From Peterkaempfera podocarpi (GTDB taxonomy: Bacteria; Actinomycetota; Actinomycetes; Streptomycetales; Streptomycetaceae): 64,000 nucleotides of DNA. Where the stretch lies: positions 1,922,001-1,986,000 of the forward strand of contig NZ_CP162102.1 in NCBI RefSeq assembly GCF_042466665.1, read 5' to 3'. Shown in pieces: positions 1 through 8,197 of the stretch (position 1 is its first letter; each line of letters starts with the position of its first letter). Both the position numbers and the translations under genes were made by a program. Below the pieces are notes generated by a model. It worked only from the letters and a program-made list of their open reading frames with translations. It did no database searches and was not told the origin of the DNA.

Positions 1-75
1 CAACCCCGGTCCTCGGCTCGTCGAGCGGGGGGGCGGCCCCTCGCGTTCAGCTGGTGGTGCGTGTGGTGCGCCGGC

Positions 76-381
76 TCAGCGCTGCGCGGAGTCCCGCTCC
101 TGCGCGGGGGCCGTCGCGGTCTCACCGACCGGGCGGGCACCGGTGGAGTCACCGGGGGCGGCCTGGATGGTCTTGGGCGCCGCCGGGGCGGCGTCGGCCG
201 TGCGCTCCGCCGGGGCGGCGTCGGCCGAGCCGTCGGTCTTCATGGCCTTGGTCTCGCTCTTGAGGATCCGCAGCGACTGGCCGAGGGACCGGGCCATGTC
301 GGGGAGCCGCTTGGCGCCGAACAGCAGCACGACGACCACAAGAATGAGAATGATCTCGGGTGCTCCGAGCCTGCCAAACAT
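76..381 (-). CDS. tatA: Sec-independent protein translocase subunit TatA
   Basis: TatA forms the pore-like assembly of the twin-arginine pathway, which exports folded proteins across the cytoplasmic membrane together with TatC. The 101-residue protein has the family layout: a single N-terminal membrane helix (about residues 8-21), the hinge motif FGAKRLPDMARSLG, an amphipathic helix to about residue 48, then a disordered Ala/Pro/Thr-rich acidic tail. The ATG start at 381 is preceded by GAAGG at 9-nt spacing. It is the last complete gene of the minus-strand proteasome block. A tatC gene would be expected next downstream, but only 75 bases remain before the window edge and I see no start codon there that I can support. 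Confidence 0.95.
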   Translation of the reverse strand: MFGRLGAPEIILILVVVVLLFGAKRLPDMARSLGQSLRILKSETKAMKTDGSADAAPAERTADAAPAAPKTIQAAPGDSTGARPVGETATAPAQERDSAQR

Positions 382-604
382 AAGCGACTACCTTCTCAGC
401 GAGGCGGCGTTCAGGGTTTGTGTGCCCGTACCGACCGGGCGCGGGAGCAGTGGGACCACCTGACCCCGTGCAACTCCTGCGGGCGATCGTAGCCTGAGGT
501 GCTGAACGGAAGGCAACCCCCCGCGGTCTGCGCGGCGACGGCCCCCACCGCACATTCAAGGGCCGCTCACTGAGCCTAACGCCGTATCGCCCGCTGCACG
601 AGGG

Positions 605-838
605 TCAGCTTTCGGCGGTCGGACGGCGTCCGGCGCCGGCCGTACCGGCGGCGAGGGCGTCCGCGAGCGGGGCGGCGGCCTTCTCCAGGCCGGCGGCGGC
701 CCTGGCCACCGCGCGGGAGGCGGTGTCCACCTCGCGGGCCAGGCGCCGTACGTCCAGCCAGACCCGGATCCCCAGCCAGCCCAGCACCAGCAGCCCGGCA
801 GTGGCCAGTCCGGTGGCCCCTACGATCATCCATGGCAT
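605..838 (-). CDS. Small single-pass membrane protein of unknown function
   Basis: This encodes 77 residues with one hydrophobic helix at about residues 4-27, followed by an Ala/Arg-rich helical segment (about 30-65) that could form a short coiled coil on the cytoplasmic side. I do not recognise a named family. It lies between the zinc-ribbon gene and tatA on the same strand, so it probably belongs to that local set. The ATG at 838 has no Shine-Dalgarno sequence. A TAGGCT hexamer lies 6 nt upstream, which suggests a leaderless mRNA. Small anchored proteins of this kind are common in actinomycetes, and a specific link to Tat export cannot be claimed from the sequence. Confidence 0.7.
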   Translation of the reverse strand: MPWMIVGATGLATAGLLVLGWLGIRVWLDVRRLAREVDTASRAVARAAAGLEKAAAPLADALAAGTAGAGRRPTAES

Positions 839-844
839 GTCCAG

Positions 845-850
845 AGCCTA
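845..850 (-). promoter_or_regulatory. Probable -10 hexamer (TAGGCT), leaderless start
   Basis: On the minus strand TAGGCT is followed by 6 nt and then the ATG at 838, so transcription would begin at or next to the start codon. No clear -35 hexamer is visible. Confidence 0.45.
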
Positions 851-999
851 CCGTCCGCCCCGCACGGCGCCCCCCGACCCGGGCGCCGGCCCGGGGCTCC
901 TGAGCGTCGGGCGAGGGACCGGGGCACTTCGGCTGCCGCGGCGAGCCGGACCACCGCGGCCGTCCTCGGCACCGTCCGGTCCGTGGCCCGATGTGGCCA

Positions 1000-1227
1000 C
1001 TACTGGCCGGCGTGCAGCCGCATGGTGGAGACGCCGGCGCCGGTCAGGGCGTCGACGATGCGCTCACCTGCAGGCTTGCGCACCGCCGCCCCGCACTCGG
1101 GGCAGGTGAAGCTGTAGAAGGTGCGCTCGCGGGTGCGGCCGACGGCCAGGCGCAGCGCCTCGGCCCCCAGCTCCACCTTGTTGCGGCACTCCGTGCAGAA
1201 CGCCTTGAAACGCGTGGTGGTGGCCAC
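1000..1227 (-). CDS. Small zinc-ribbon protein
   Basis: The 75-residue product has two CxxC knuckles (Cys11/Cys14 and Cys42/Cys45, in FCTEC and FTCPEC) typical of a zinc ribbon. No transmembrane helix or catalytic motif is visible. I chose the GTG at 1227 over upstream in-frame codons because GGAGAGG lies about 10 nt before it and because the residues upstream are Arg/Pro-rich in the manner of non-coding frame. It sits 58 bp downstream of pafC on the same strand and may be co-transcribed with pafBC. A nucleic-acid or protein-binding role is likely for the fold, but nothing here identifies the partner. Confidence 0.75.
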   Translation of the reverse strand: MATTTRFKAFCTECRNKVELGAEALRLAVGRTRERTFYSFTCPECGAAVRKPAGERIVDALTGAGVSTMRLHAGQ

Positions 1228-1285
1228 CGCGTACCGTTCCTCTCCGGACCCTGCGGGCCCCGCCCCCGTCACCTCTCGGTGCCGG

Positions 1286-2263
1286 TCAGCTCTCCGCCGG
1301 GGTCTGCTCCGGTGCCTCGGGACCATAGGCGGCCAGCGCCTCCCCCGCAGTGGCGCGGGCCTGCTCCGCGAGGTCCGCGGGGGCGACGATGCGCCCGTCG
1401 CGGCCGAGCCGCAGTGCCAGACGGCGCAGCCCGGAGGGGTCCGGGGTGCGCAGGGTGATACGCAGCCCGCCGTCCGGAAGCTCGACCGCCTCGTCGTGCG
1501 CGTAGTACTCGGTGACCCAGCGGCCCGCGGGGCCGACCTCCAGCACCACCTCGGGGTCGTCCGCGGCGGGGCGTACCAGGCCCTCCGAGAGGTCCCGCAG
1601 CTCCAGCGGCGGCGGGTCGGCCGGGGCGTCCAGCACCTTGAGGTCGGCGACCCGGTCCAGGCGGAACATCCGCCGGCCCTCGGAGACCCGGCACCAGGCC
1701 TCCAGATAGGTGTGACCCTCGGTGACCATGCGGATGGGGTCCACCTCGCGCTCGGTCATGCCGCCACGACCGTAGGAGTAGTAGCGCAGCCACAGCCGGC
1801 GGCGCTCGGACAGCGCCCGGTCGACGTCCGCGAAGACATGGCCCTCGGCCTCGAAGGTGACCCCGACCCGGGCGCTGCCCTGGGCGCTCTCGCCGGCCGA
1901 GGACTCGATCTTGGCGACGGCCCGGGTGAGCGCCTGCCGGTCGCGCTCCCGCAGTCCGGGCAGTCCGGCGACGGCGCGGGCGGCCACCAGCAGGGCGGTC
2001 GCCTCGTCGGCGGCGAGCCGCAGCGGCTGGGCGACGTCGTCGACGTTGTGCCACCAGATGCGCTCACCGTCGGTGTCGATGTCCAGCAGGTCGCCGCCGC
2101 GGAAGGAGGTGCCGCACATGGGCAGCACATTGAGGTCGCCGATCAGCTCCTGCTCGGTGATGCCGAAGGCGCGGGCGACCTCGCCGACCCGGGCGCCTGG
2201 GCGTTCCCGCAGATAGGTCACCAGGGAGAGCATCCGGCGGGTCTGGTCGATGGCGTTGCTCAC
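1286..2263 (-). CDS. pafC: WYL-domain transcriptional regulator PafC
   Basis: The 325-residue protein starts with a winged helix-turn-helix (about residues 1-60) and carries a central WYL domain (about 140-220, including LWLRYYSYGRGGMTEREVDP) followed by the WCX C-terminal extension. PafB and PafC form the PafBC activator, which in mycobacteria drives the LexA/RecA-independent DNA-damage response, with the WYL domains thought to sense a nucleic-acid signal. The GTG start at 2263 overlaps the pafB stop in the sequence GTGA, which fixes the start and implies translational coupling. Linkage to the Pup-proteasome genes is conserved in actinobacteria, although the pair is not needed for pupylation itself. 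Confidence 0.95.
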   Translation of the reverse strand: MSNAIDQTRRMLSLVTYLRERPGARVGEVARAFGITEQELIGDLNVLPMCGTSFRGGDLLDIDTDGERIWWHNVDDVAQPLRLAADEATALLVAARAVAGLPGLRERDRQALTRAVAKIESSAGESAQGSARVGVTFEAEGHVFADVDRALSERRRLWLRYYSYGRGGMTEREVDPIRMVTEGHTYLEAWCRVSEGRRMFRLDRVADLKVLDAPADPPPLELRDLSEGLVRPAADDPEVVLEVGPAGRWVTEYYAHDEAVELPDGGLRITLRTPDPSGLRRLALRLGRDGRIVAPADLAEQARATAGEALAAYGPEAPEQTPAES

Positions 2264-3261
2264 CGCTGGGCTCCCTGGGTGGCGGTCTGGTCGGTGTCGT
2301 GGCCGGCCACGGCGCGCAGCCTGGCCACCACGTCGGCGCGCAGGTCGTCGGGGCCGAGCACCACCACGTCGGCGCCGAACTCGGCCAGCCAGGCGCCGAG
2401 GCCGTAGCCGTAGGGGATCTCCAACTCGTCCCAGTCGGCGTCCACCGGATCGCTGGCCACCGCCTTGGCACGCAGCGGGAAGGCGGCCCCGCGGCGCAGC
2501 CTGATCCGGGCGGTGGCGGTGGCTCCCTCGCCGGCGAAGCGGGCGACGTTCTCCCGTACGTCGACATGGTCGGGGATGTCCGCGGTGAATCCGCCTGACC
2601 GGGTGCGGACCCGGCCGGTGATGCGGCTGAGCCGGAAGACCCGGGCGTCCTTGCGGTCGCGGTCCCAGCCGGCCACGTACCAGTGGCCGTGCCAGCACTC
2701 CAGGGCCCAGGGCTCCACGCTGCGCTGCTCGGCGCGGACGGCGCCGGCCTTGCGGTACTCGAAGGTGACCGGGCGGCGGTCGCGGGCGGCGAGCAGCAGC
2801 GGCTCGAAGGCGGCCTCGCGGGCCGGGATGCGGGGCTCCAGGGCGGTGTGCTCGCGGTCGGCGGCCTCCTCGAAGGGGATGCCGGCGGCGCGGAGCTTCT
2901 GCAGGGCGCCGCTGGCGGCGCCGGCCAGCCGGGCCTGCTGCCAGACCCGGGCGGCGAGGCTGAGGGCGGCGGCCTCCTCGGCGTCCAGCGCGATCTCGGG
3001 CAGCCGGTTGCGGTCGCGGCGGGCGACATAGCCGACCTCGCCGTCCAGGGAGGACTCGTCGACGTCGATGACCAGGCCGAGCTCCCGGAGGTCGTCCTTG
3101 TCCCGCTCGAACATCCGGTTGAAGGCCTCTTCACTGCCGGCTGCGGACGCCTCCCGGTAGGCCTCGACGGAGTCCCGCAGCTCCTTCTTGGAGAGCGGGC
3201 GCCTGGTGTTCATCAGGCACAGCGCGAGGTTCATCAGCCGCTCTGCCTTGGCGATCGCCAT
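2260..3261 (-). CDS. pafB: WYL-domain transcriptional regulator PafB
   Basis: The 333-residue product has an N-terminal helix-turn-helix (residues 1-60, with RRPLSKKELRDSV), a WYL domain at about 160-220 (RPVTFEYRKAG, then GHWYVAGWDRDR) and the WCX extension. It is the upstream half of the pafBC pair and shares the domain order of PafC, consistent with an old duplication. The heterodimer is a DNA-damage-responsive activator in mycobacteria; the same role here is inferred. The ATG at 3261 follows GGAAGGG at suitable spacing. The next gene upstream ends at 3477, with a strong hairpin between, so pafBC most likely has its own promoter in the 215-bp gap. Confidence 0.95.
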   Translation of the reverse strand: MAIAKAERLMNLALCLMNTRRPLSKKELRDSVEAYREASAAGSEEAFNRMFERDKDDLRELGLVIDVDESSLDGEVGYVARRDRNRLPEIALDAEEAAALSLAARVWQQARLAGAASGALQKLRAAGIPFEEAADREHTALEPRIPAREAAFEPLLLAARDRRPVTFEYRKAGAVRAEQRSVEPWALECWHGHWYVAGWDRDRKDARVFRLSRITGRVRTRSGGFTADIPDHVDVRENVARFAGEGATATARIRLRRGAAFPLRAKAVASDPVDADWDELEIPYGYGLGAWLAEFGADVVVLGPDDLRADVVARLRAVAGHDTDQTATQGAQR

Positions 3262-3432
3262 CGCTGACCCTTCCGATGTGCTACGAGTGCGCCCCGGTCT
3301 CCTAGTCGGAGGGCGGGCGCGTGCCGGACGGACGCTGTCCGGCGCCTCGACCGTACCGTCACCGGCGCGAGCTGCGAAACCTGGTCCGGTGGTGAAGTCG
3401 GCTCGGGTGCGCGGGGGTTGCCCGCAACGCGC

Positions 3433-3460
3433 GCCGCCCCCCGGCGGACCGGGGGGCGGC
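3433..3460 (-). terminator. Stem-loop terminator after the single-domain FKBP gene
   Basis: A perfect 12-bp inverted repeat, GCCGCCCCCCGG / CCGGGGGGCGGC, with a 4-nt loop lies just downstream of the FKBP stop at 3477. There is no U-tract, as is usual for such GC-rich genomes. Confidence 0.6.
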
Positions 3461-3476
3461 GGCGGAATCGTCGAGG

Positions 3477-3848
3477 TCAGACCGACAGCAGGTCCACCAC
3501 GAAGATCAGCGTCTCACCGGGCTTGATGGCCGGGGTGGGGCTCTGGTTGCCGTAGGCCAGGTGGGCCGGGATGACCAGCTCGCGGCGGCCGCCGACCTTC
3601 ATACCCACGACACCCTGGTCCCAGCCCTTGATGACGCGGCCGCCACCCAACGGGAAGCGGAACGTCTGGTTACGGTTCCAGCTGGCGTCGAACTCCTCGC
3701 CGGTGCTGAAGGCCACGCCCACGTAGTGGACCTCGACGGTCTGGCCAGGCTTGGCCTCGGGGCCGTCGCCCACCCAGATGTCGCGGATCTGCAGCTCGGC
3801 CGGCGGCTCACCGCCCGGGAAGTCCACCAGCGGCTTCTCGATGCTCAC
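3477..3848 (-). CDS. FKBP-type peptidyl-prolyl cis-trans isomerase (single domain, cytosolic)
   Basis: A 123-residue single FKBP domain that isomerises Xaa-Pro bonds. The usual FK506-pocket residues are present: VHYVGVAFSTGEEFDASW, the GWDQGVVGM segment with the conserved Trp, and IPAHLAYGN with the conserved Tyr. There is no signal peptide or membrane segment, so the protein should be cytosolic. The GTG at 3848 matches the usual family N-terminus (SIEKPLVDFPGG) and follows AGAGG closely; an ATG five codons upstream is the alternative. It is the most downstream of three consecutive FKBP genes and is flanked by a hairpin on each side, which suggests its own transcript. Confidence 0.93.
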   Translation of the reverse strand: MSIEKPLVDFPGGEPPAELQIRDIWVGDGPEAKPGQTVEVHYVGVAFSTGEEFDASWNRNQTFRFPLGGGRVIKGWDQGVVGMKVGGRRELVIPAHLAYGNQSPTPAIKPGETLIFVVDLLSV

Positions 3849-3896
3849 ATTGCCTCTTTCCATGGCCCCGGCGGATCCGGGGCTCGTCGGTGCGTT

Positions 3897-3925
3897 CGGG
3901 CGGCCGCCACCGGGGCGGCCGCCCG
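3897..3925 (-). terminator. Stem-loop terminator after the membrane-anchored tandem FKBP gene
   Basis: A perfect 12-bp inverted repeat, CGGGCGGCCGCC / GGCGGCCGCCCG, with a 5-nt loop begins 8 nt past the stop codon at 3933. Confidence 0.6.
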
Positions 3926-3932
3926 GTCATTC

Positions 3933-5195
3933 TTACCCCGCGTCCAGGATGTCCACGACGAAGACCAGCGTCGACTTGGCCGGAATCCCGGTCTGTGCCT
4001 GATCGCCGTAACCCAGCGACGGCGGGATCACCAGCTCGACCCGGCTGCCGACGGTCTGGCCGACCAGGCCCTTGTCCCAGCCCTGGATGACCTGGCCGCC
4101 GCCGGTGGTGAAGCTGAAGGCCGAGCCGTGGTCCAGCGAGGAGTCGAACTTCTTGCCGTTGCTGTAGAGCAGGCCGGTGTACTGGACGACCACCTTCTGG
4201 CCGCTGGTGACCTTGGGCCCGGTGCCCTTGATCAGCACCGCGCTCTTCAGCGTCTTGGGCGCGGCGACGCCCTTGGGGACCGTGATCTCCGCGGCCTTCT
4301 TGCCGTTGTCCTTCACCTGGGGCATGTCCGAGGGGGCCGCAGCCGGGGTGCCGGTGACGGTCGCGCCCGGGTCGAGGGAGCGGACGATGTCCACCACGAA
4401 GATCAGGGTGTCCTTGGCACCGATGCCCAGCTGGGAGTTGCCCTGGTCGCGGAAGGCCGCCGCGGGCGGCGCCACCACCAGGACCCGGCTGCCCACCTTG
4501 CGGCCCGCGACACTGCTGTCCAGCGCCGCGATCAGCTCGCCGGCCCCGGCCTGGAACAGCTGCGGCTGGCCGCCCTTGTCGTAGGAGCTGGGGATGGTCT
4601 TGCCGGTCGTCCAGTCCTTGGCGGTGTAGTCGACGGTGACCCAGTCGTTCTTCTTCACCACCGCGCCGGTGCCCTCATTGAGGGTCTTCACCACGAAGGA
4701 GCCGTCGGACTGCTGCTTGGGCACCGCGATGTCGGCCTTCTTGCCGGTGGCACCGGAGACCGTGGGCAGCACCGCCGCGTTGTCCTTGATCGGCGGCACC
4801 GTGGGCTCCGCCGAGGCCGAGGGCGCGGGCGAGTCCGCGGCGGCCGTCGGCGCCGCGTCGGCGGCCGGCTTGCTGTCGTCCGGCCGGTTGGCCAGCCACA
4901 GGGTGATACCGCTGCCCACCAGCAGCACGGCGAGCACGGTCCCCAGGACCACGCCGAGCCGGCCCACCGAGGCGGGCGCCTCGTCGTACCCGGCCTGGGA
5001 CGAGGAGGTGCGCCGCACATTGGAGGCGAACACCTCCGGCTTGTCCTCCTCGACGGGCGGCGCCACCCGGCGACCCGTCTCAGGCTTCTGGACCACTATC
5101 GACTCGCCCGTCCCGCCCAGGACCCCGCCCGGCCGCAGGGCGGCCGGGTCGCTGGTCCGGCGGGGGTCACCCGGGCCCGGCGCGTTCTCAGACAT
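3933..5195 (-). CDS. Membrane-anchored tandem FKBP peptidyl-prolyl isomerase
   Basis: This 420-residue protein has a charged cytoplasmic N-terminus (1-75), one membrane helix (about 80-101), a Pro/Ala linker and two FKBP domains outside the cell (about 165-275 and 310-420). The second domain keeps the pocket residues (VQYTG, KKFDSS, IQGWDKGL, SLGYGD). The first has lost them: the Asp-bearing segment reads KTIPSS, the Trp position reads AALDSS, and the Tyr loop reads APPAAAF. So only the distal domain is likely to be catalytic. It is a close paralogue of the downstream-transcribed lipoprotein at 5293-6291, pointing to a tandem gene duplication with exchange of the anchoring region. A role in folding exported proteins is inferred. 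Confidence 0.9.
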   Translation of the reverse strand: MSENAPGPGDPRRTSDPAALRPGGVLGGTGESIVVQKPETGRRVAPPVEEDKPEVFASNVRRTSSSQAGYDEAPASVGRLGVVLGTVLAVLLVGSGITLWLANRPDDSKPAADAAPTAAADSPAPSASAEPTVPPIKDNAAVLPTVSGATGKKADIAVPKQQSDGSFVVKTLNEGTGAVVKKNDWVTVDYTAKDWTTGKTIPSSYDKGGQPQLFQAGAGELIAALDSSVAGRKVGSRVLVVAPPAAAFRDQGNSQLGIGAKDTLIFVVDIVRSLDPGATVTGTPAAAPSDMPQVKDNGKKAAEITVPKGVAAPKTLKSAVLIKGTGPKVTSGQKVVVQYTGLLYSNGKKFDSSLDHGSAFSFTTGGGQVIQGWDKGLVGQTVGSRVELVIPPSLGYGDQAQTGIPAKSTLVFVVDILDAG

Positions 5196-5292
5196 GACTC
5201 CCCAATTCGCCGTTCCTCGCTTACTGCTGCGCAGAGCGGCAGCAGTATGTCAGGTCTCCCTGAAAATCCGGTCCTCGGGCGACCGGTCGAGG

Positions 5293-6291
5293 TCACACAG
5301 CCTGGAGGATGTCGATGACGAAGACGAGCGTCGACTTGGCCGGGATCTTGTCCTGGGCCTGGTCCCCGTAGCCCAGCGACGGCGGGATCACCAGCAGCAC
5401 CCGGCTGCCGACGGTCTGCCCCACCAGCCCCTGGTCCCAGCCCTTGATGACGTTGCCGGTGCCGATCTGGAAGGCGGTGGCACCGCCGTGGTCCCAGGAG
5501 GAGTCGAAGTTCTGCCCGGTCGACCAGAGCGCGCCCGTGTACTGGGCGACGATGGTCTGCCCCGAGGTGACCTTGGGCCCGTTGCCCTTGATCAGCACCG
5601 CGCTCTTCAGCGTGGTCGGCGGCGCCTGGCCCTTGGGGACGGTGATGGTCGCGGCCTTCTTGCCGTTGTCCTTCACCTGCGGCATGCCGGCCGGCGGCGG
5701 GATGCTGTGCCCGGTCAGCACGGTGTCCTGCGGTACCGACTGCAGGATGTCCACCACAAAGACCAGGGTGTCGTCGGGGCCCACGCCCAGCGCGGTGCTG
5801 CCCTTGCTGCCGAAGGCCGCCGCGGGCGGCGCCACCACCAGGACCCGGCTGCCCACCTTGCGGCCCACCACGCTGGAGTCGAAGGCGGGGATCAGCTGGC
5901 CCGTCCCGGCCTGGTACAGCTGCGGCTTCTGCCCCTTGTCGTAGGAGCTGGGCACGGTCTTGCCGGTCGTCCAGTCCTTGGCGCTGTAGTCGATGGTCAC
6001 CCAGTCCGACGTACGGACCACGGCCCCGGTGCCCTCGGTGACCGTGGAGACCACGAACTTGCCGCTGGGCCGGCCGGAGGGAATCGTGATGTCGGCCTTC
6101 TGCCCGGCCGTACCCGAGACGGTGGGCATCGGCGACGCCGAGGAGACCGGCGTCGGCACCGGTTGCGCCGAGGCGGACGCGGAGGGCGAGGGGGAACTGG
6201 GGGTCTTGGAGCCGCCGTCGCTGCTGCACCCGGTGATTACCAGGAGCGGCAGGACGAGCAGTGCGGCGAAGGGGCGCACGAGGTTCCTCAC
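5293..6291 (-). CDS. Tandem FKBP peptidyl-prolyl isomerase lipoprotein
   Basis: The 332-residue product has a lipoprotein signal peptide ending in the lipobox VITGC (Cys22), a Ser/Pro-rich linker, and two FKBP domains (about 75-185 and 220-332). As in its neighbour, the second domain has the active-site pattern (VAQYTG, QNFDSSWDHG, IKGWDQGL, SLGYGD), while in the first the matching positions read KTVPSS, IPAFDSS and APPAAAF. It should be anchored to the outer face of the membrane and act on exported proteins. The 97-bp gap to the paralogue has no obvious terminator, so the two may share a transcript. Confidence 0.92.
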   Translation of the reverse strand: MRNLVRPFAALLVLPLLVITGCSSDGGSKTPSSPSPSASASAQPVPTPVSSASPMPTVSGTAGQKADITIPSGRPSGKFVVSTVTEGTGAVVRTSDWVTIDYSAKDWTTGKTVPSSYDKGQKPQLYQAGTGQLIPAFDSSVVGRKVGSRVLVVAPPAAAFGSKGSTALGVGPDDTLVFVVDILQSVPQDTVLTGHSIPPPAGMPQVKDNGKKAATITVPKGQAPPTTLKSAVLIKGNGPKVTSGQTIVAQYTGALWSTGQNFDSSWDHGGATAFQIGTGNVIKGWDQGLVGQTVGSRVLLVIPPSLGYGDQAQDKIPAKSTLVFVIDILQAV

Positions 6292-6376
6292 GGTCGGTCA
6301 CATCGGTGGTCCGGACTCTCCCGACACCATAGGACCCGACGTCCCGCAACCCCGGGCAGGCGGACGCCCGCACTCC

Positions 6377-6419
6377 GCCGGACCGGTGATCGGTCATTCC
6401 TTCCGATCACCGGTCCGGC
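6377..6419 (-). terminator. Stem-loop terminator after pafA
   Basis: A perfect 17-bp stem, GCCGGACCGGTGATCGG with its complement, and a 9-nt loop begin 7 nt past the pafA stop. Placed this way it should stop pafA transcripts before the FKBP genes. Confidence 0.7.
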
Positions 6420-6425
6420 GGCCGG

Positions 6426-7787
6426 TCACATACCGGCGATCAGCTTGTCCACCCGCTCGTCCACCGAGCGGAAGGGGTCCTTGCACAGGACGGTGCGCTG
6501 CGCCTGGTCGTTGAGCTTCAGATGCACCCAGTCGACCGTGAAGTCCCGCCGCTGCTCCTGGGCCCGGCGGATGAAATCGCCCCGCAGCCTGGCCCGGGTG
6601 GTCTGCGGCGGCACCGACTTGGCCTGGAAGGTCTTGAGGTCGGTGGTGACCCGCTCGGCCTGTCCGCGGTTCTGCAGCAGGTAGAACAGGCCCCGGCGGC
6701 GGTGGATGTCGTGGTAGGCGAGGTCGATCTGCGCCACCCGGGGGTGGGACATCGACATGCCGTTCTTCTCCCGGTAGCGCTCGATCAGCTGGTGCTTCAT
6801 GACCCAGTCGATCTCGGTGCCGACCTTGGCGAGGTCCTCCGTGCGGACCGCGTCCAGGGTGCGGCCCCACAGGTCCAGCACCCGCTCCACGGTGCCGGTG
6901 CGGATGCCGCGCCGCTCGGCGAACTCCACCGCCTTGGCGTAGTACTCCTCCTGGATCTCCAGGGCGGAGGCCTCCCGGCCGTTGGCCAGCCTGACCTGGC
7001 GGCGGCCGCTGAGGTCATGGCTGACCTCGCGGATCGCCCGGATGGGGTTCTCCAGGGTGAGGTCGCGCATCACCGTGCCGGCCTCGATCATGCGCAGCAC
7101 CAGGTCGGTGGCGCCCACCTTGAGCAGGGTGGTGGTCTCCGACATGTTGGAGTCGCCGACGATGACATGGAGCCTGCGGTAGCGCTCGGCGTCCGCGTGC
7201 GGCTCGTCCCGGGTGTTGATGATGGGGCGGGAGCGGGTGGTCGCCGAGCTGACGCCCTCCCAGATGTGCTCCGCCCGCTGGCTGACGCAGAACACCGCTC
7301 CGCGCGGGGTCTGCAGCACCTTGCCGGCCCCGCAGATCAGCTGCCGGGTGACCAGGAACGGGATCAGGATGTCCGCCAGCCGGGAGAACTCCCCGTGCCG
7401 TGCCACAAGATAGTTCTCATGGCAGCCGTAGGAGTTGCCGGCCGAGTCGGTGTTGTTCTTGAAGAGGTAGACGTCCCCGGCGATGCCCTCCTCGTGCAGA
7501 CGCCGCTCGGCGTCCACCAGCAGGCCCTCGAGGATGCGTTCACCGGCCTTGTCGTGAGTGACCAGTTCGGTGACGTCGTCACACTCGGGAGTGGCATACT
7601 CCGGGTGCGAACCGACGTCCAGATAGAGGCGGGCGCCATTGCGCAGGAACACATTGCTGCTGCGGCCCCACGAGACGACACGGCGGAAGAGGTAGCGCGC
7701 CACTTCGTCCGGGGACAGGCGCCGCTGCCCCCGGAACGTGCAGGTGACACCGTACTCGTTCTCCAGCCCGAAAATGCGGCGGTCCAT
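6426..7787 (-). CDS. pafA: Pup--protein ligase PafA
   Basis: PafA joins the C-terminal glutamate of Pup to substrate lysines, using ATP through a gamma-glutamyl-phosphate. The 453-residue protein is full length and shows the carboxylate-amine ligase fold signatures: FGLENEYGVT at the N-terminus, YLDVGSHPEYATPE with the catalytic Asp, FKNNTDSAGNSYGCHENYL, and SRPIINTRDEPHADAERYRR in the nucleotide site. The long Dop-loop is absent, which separates it from Dop at 10513-12024. The ATG at 7787 lacks a Shine-Dalgarno sequence and has TAAAGT 6 nt upstream, so a leaderless mRNA is likely. A 410-bp gap and a hairpin separate it from prcA, so pafA is probably transcribed apart from the proteasome core. 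Confidence 0.98.
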   Translation of the reverse strand: MDRRIFGLENEYGVTCTFRGQRRLSPDEVARYLFRRVVSWGRSSNVFLRNGARLYLDVGSHPEYATPECDDVTELVTHDKAGERILEGLLVDAERRLHEEGIAGDVYLFKNNTDSAGNSYGCHENYLVARHGEFSRLADILIPFLVTRQLICGAGKVLQTPRGAVFCVSQRAEHIWEGVSSATTRSRPIINTRDEPHADAERYRRLHVIVGDSNMSETTTLLKVGATDLVLRMIEAGTVMRDLTLENPIRAIREVSHDLSGRRQVRLANGREASALEIQEEYYAKAVEFAERRGIRTGTVERVLDLWGRTLDAVRTEDLAKVGTEIDWVMKHQLIERYREKNGMSMSHPRVAQIDLAYHDIHRRRGLFYLLQNRGQAERVTTDLKTFQAKSVPPQTTRARLRGDFIRRAQEQRRDFTVDWVHLKLNDQAQRTVLCKDPFRSVDERVDKLIAGM

Positions 7788-7793
7788 GAGTGG

Positions 7794-7829
7794 ACTTTAC
7801 GCTTTTGGACGCCTTCTGAAACCGTTTCG
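7794..7829 (-). promoter_or_regulatory. Predicted pafA promoter with overlapping palindrome
   Basis: On the minus strand TAAAGT (7794-7799) lies 6 nt before the pafA ATG, fitting a -10 element for a leaderless transcript. A short palindrome (GAAAC-C-GTTTC read on the plus strand, within 7817-7829) covers the -30 to -42 region where RNA polymerase would contact a -35. Its form resembles operators of LacI-type repressors, but the regulator is unknown. Confidence 0.35.
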
Positions 7830-8095
7830 GGGACGGCGATTCGATCACGGCCGCCGGGCCGGCGGGTGCGCGTCGGGACGGCCCGGCCGACCGCCTGGAC
7901 TCATCCGGACGTGGCCGTCGGGAAGCCGCCGGGGGCGTGGCAGCCCCTCGGCGGTCCCGCGGGGGCCCGGGCGGCGGGATGGCATACCCGGCGGTGCGGG
8001 CGGCCGGCAGGGGCCGGGGCAGCGCCCTTCTGGGCGGCCCTGGATTCCGGTCTCCGGTCCCGGGGGCGGCACACAGGCGCGATGCCGCCCGGAAC
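7830..8095. other. Gene-free spacer between pafA and prcA
   Basis: Apart from the pafA promoter on one side and the prcA terminator on the other I see no credible gene here. The open frames lack ribosome-binding sites and have biased, low-complexity Pro/Arg translations. Confidence 0.5.
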
Positions 8096-8155
8096 GTGCG
8101 AGGCCGCGCGCACAGCCCGCAGCAACCGTGCTGCGCTGTCCGCGCGGCCTCGCAC
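8096..8155 (-). terminator. Large stem-loop terminator after prcA
   Basis: A long near-perfect inverted repeat with arms of 27-29 nt begins about 43 nt past the prcA stop. The outer 15 bp, GTGCGAGGCCGCGCG and its complement, pair without error. No U-tract follows on either strand. Confidence 0.65.
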
Positions 8156-8197
8156 CTCGGCACCCTGACGGAATGCCTGTGCAGCGCGCGCCGACCG

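Noticed and set aside
1..75. Start of tatC downstream of tatA
   Set aside because: Expected from gene order, but no start codon with a ribosome-binding site and no TatC-like residues can be shown in these 75 bases.
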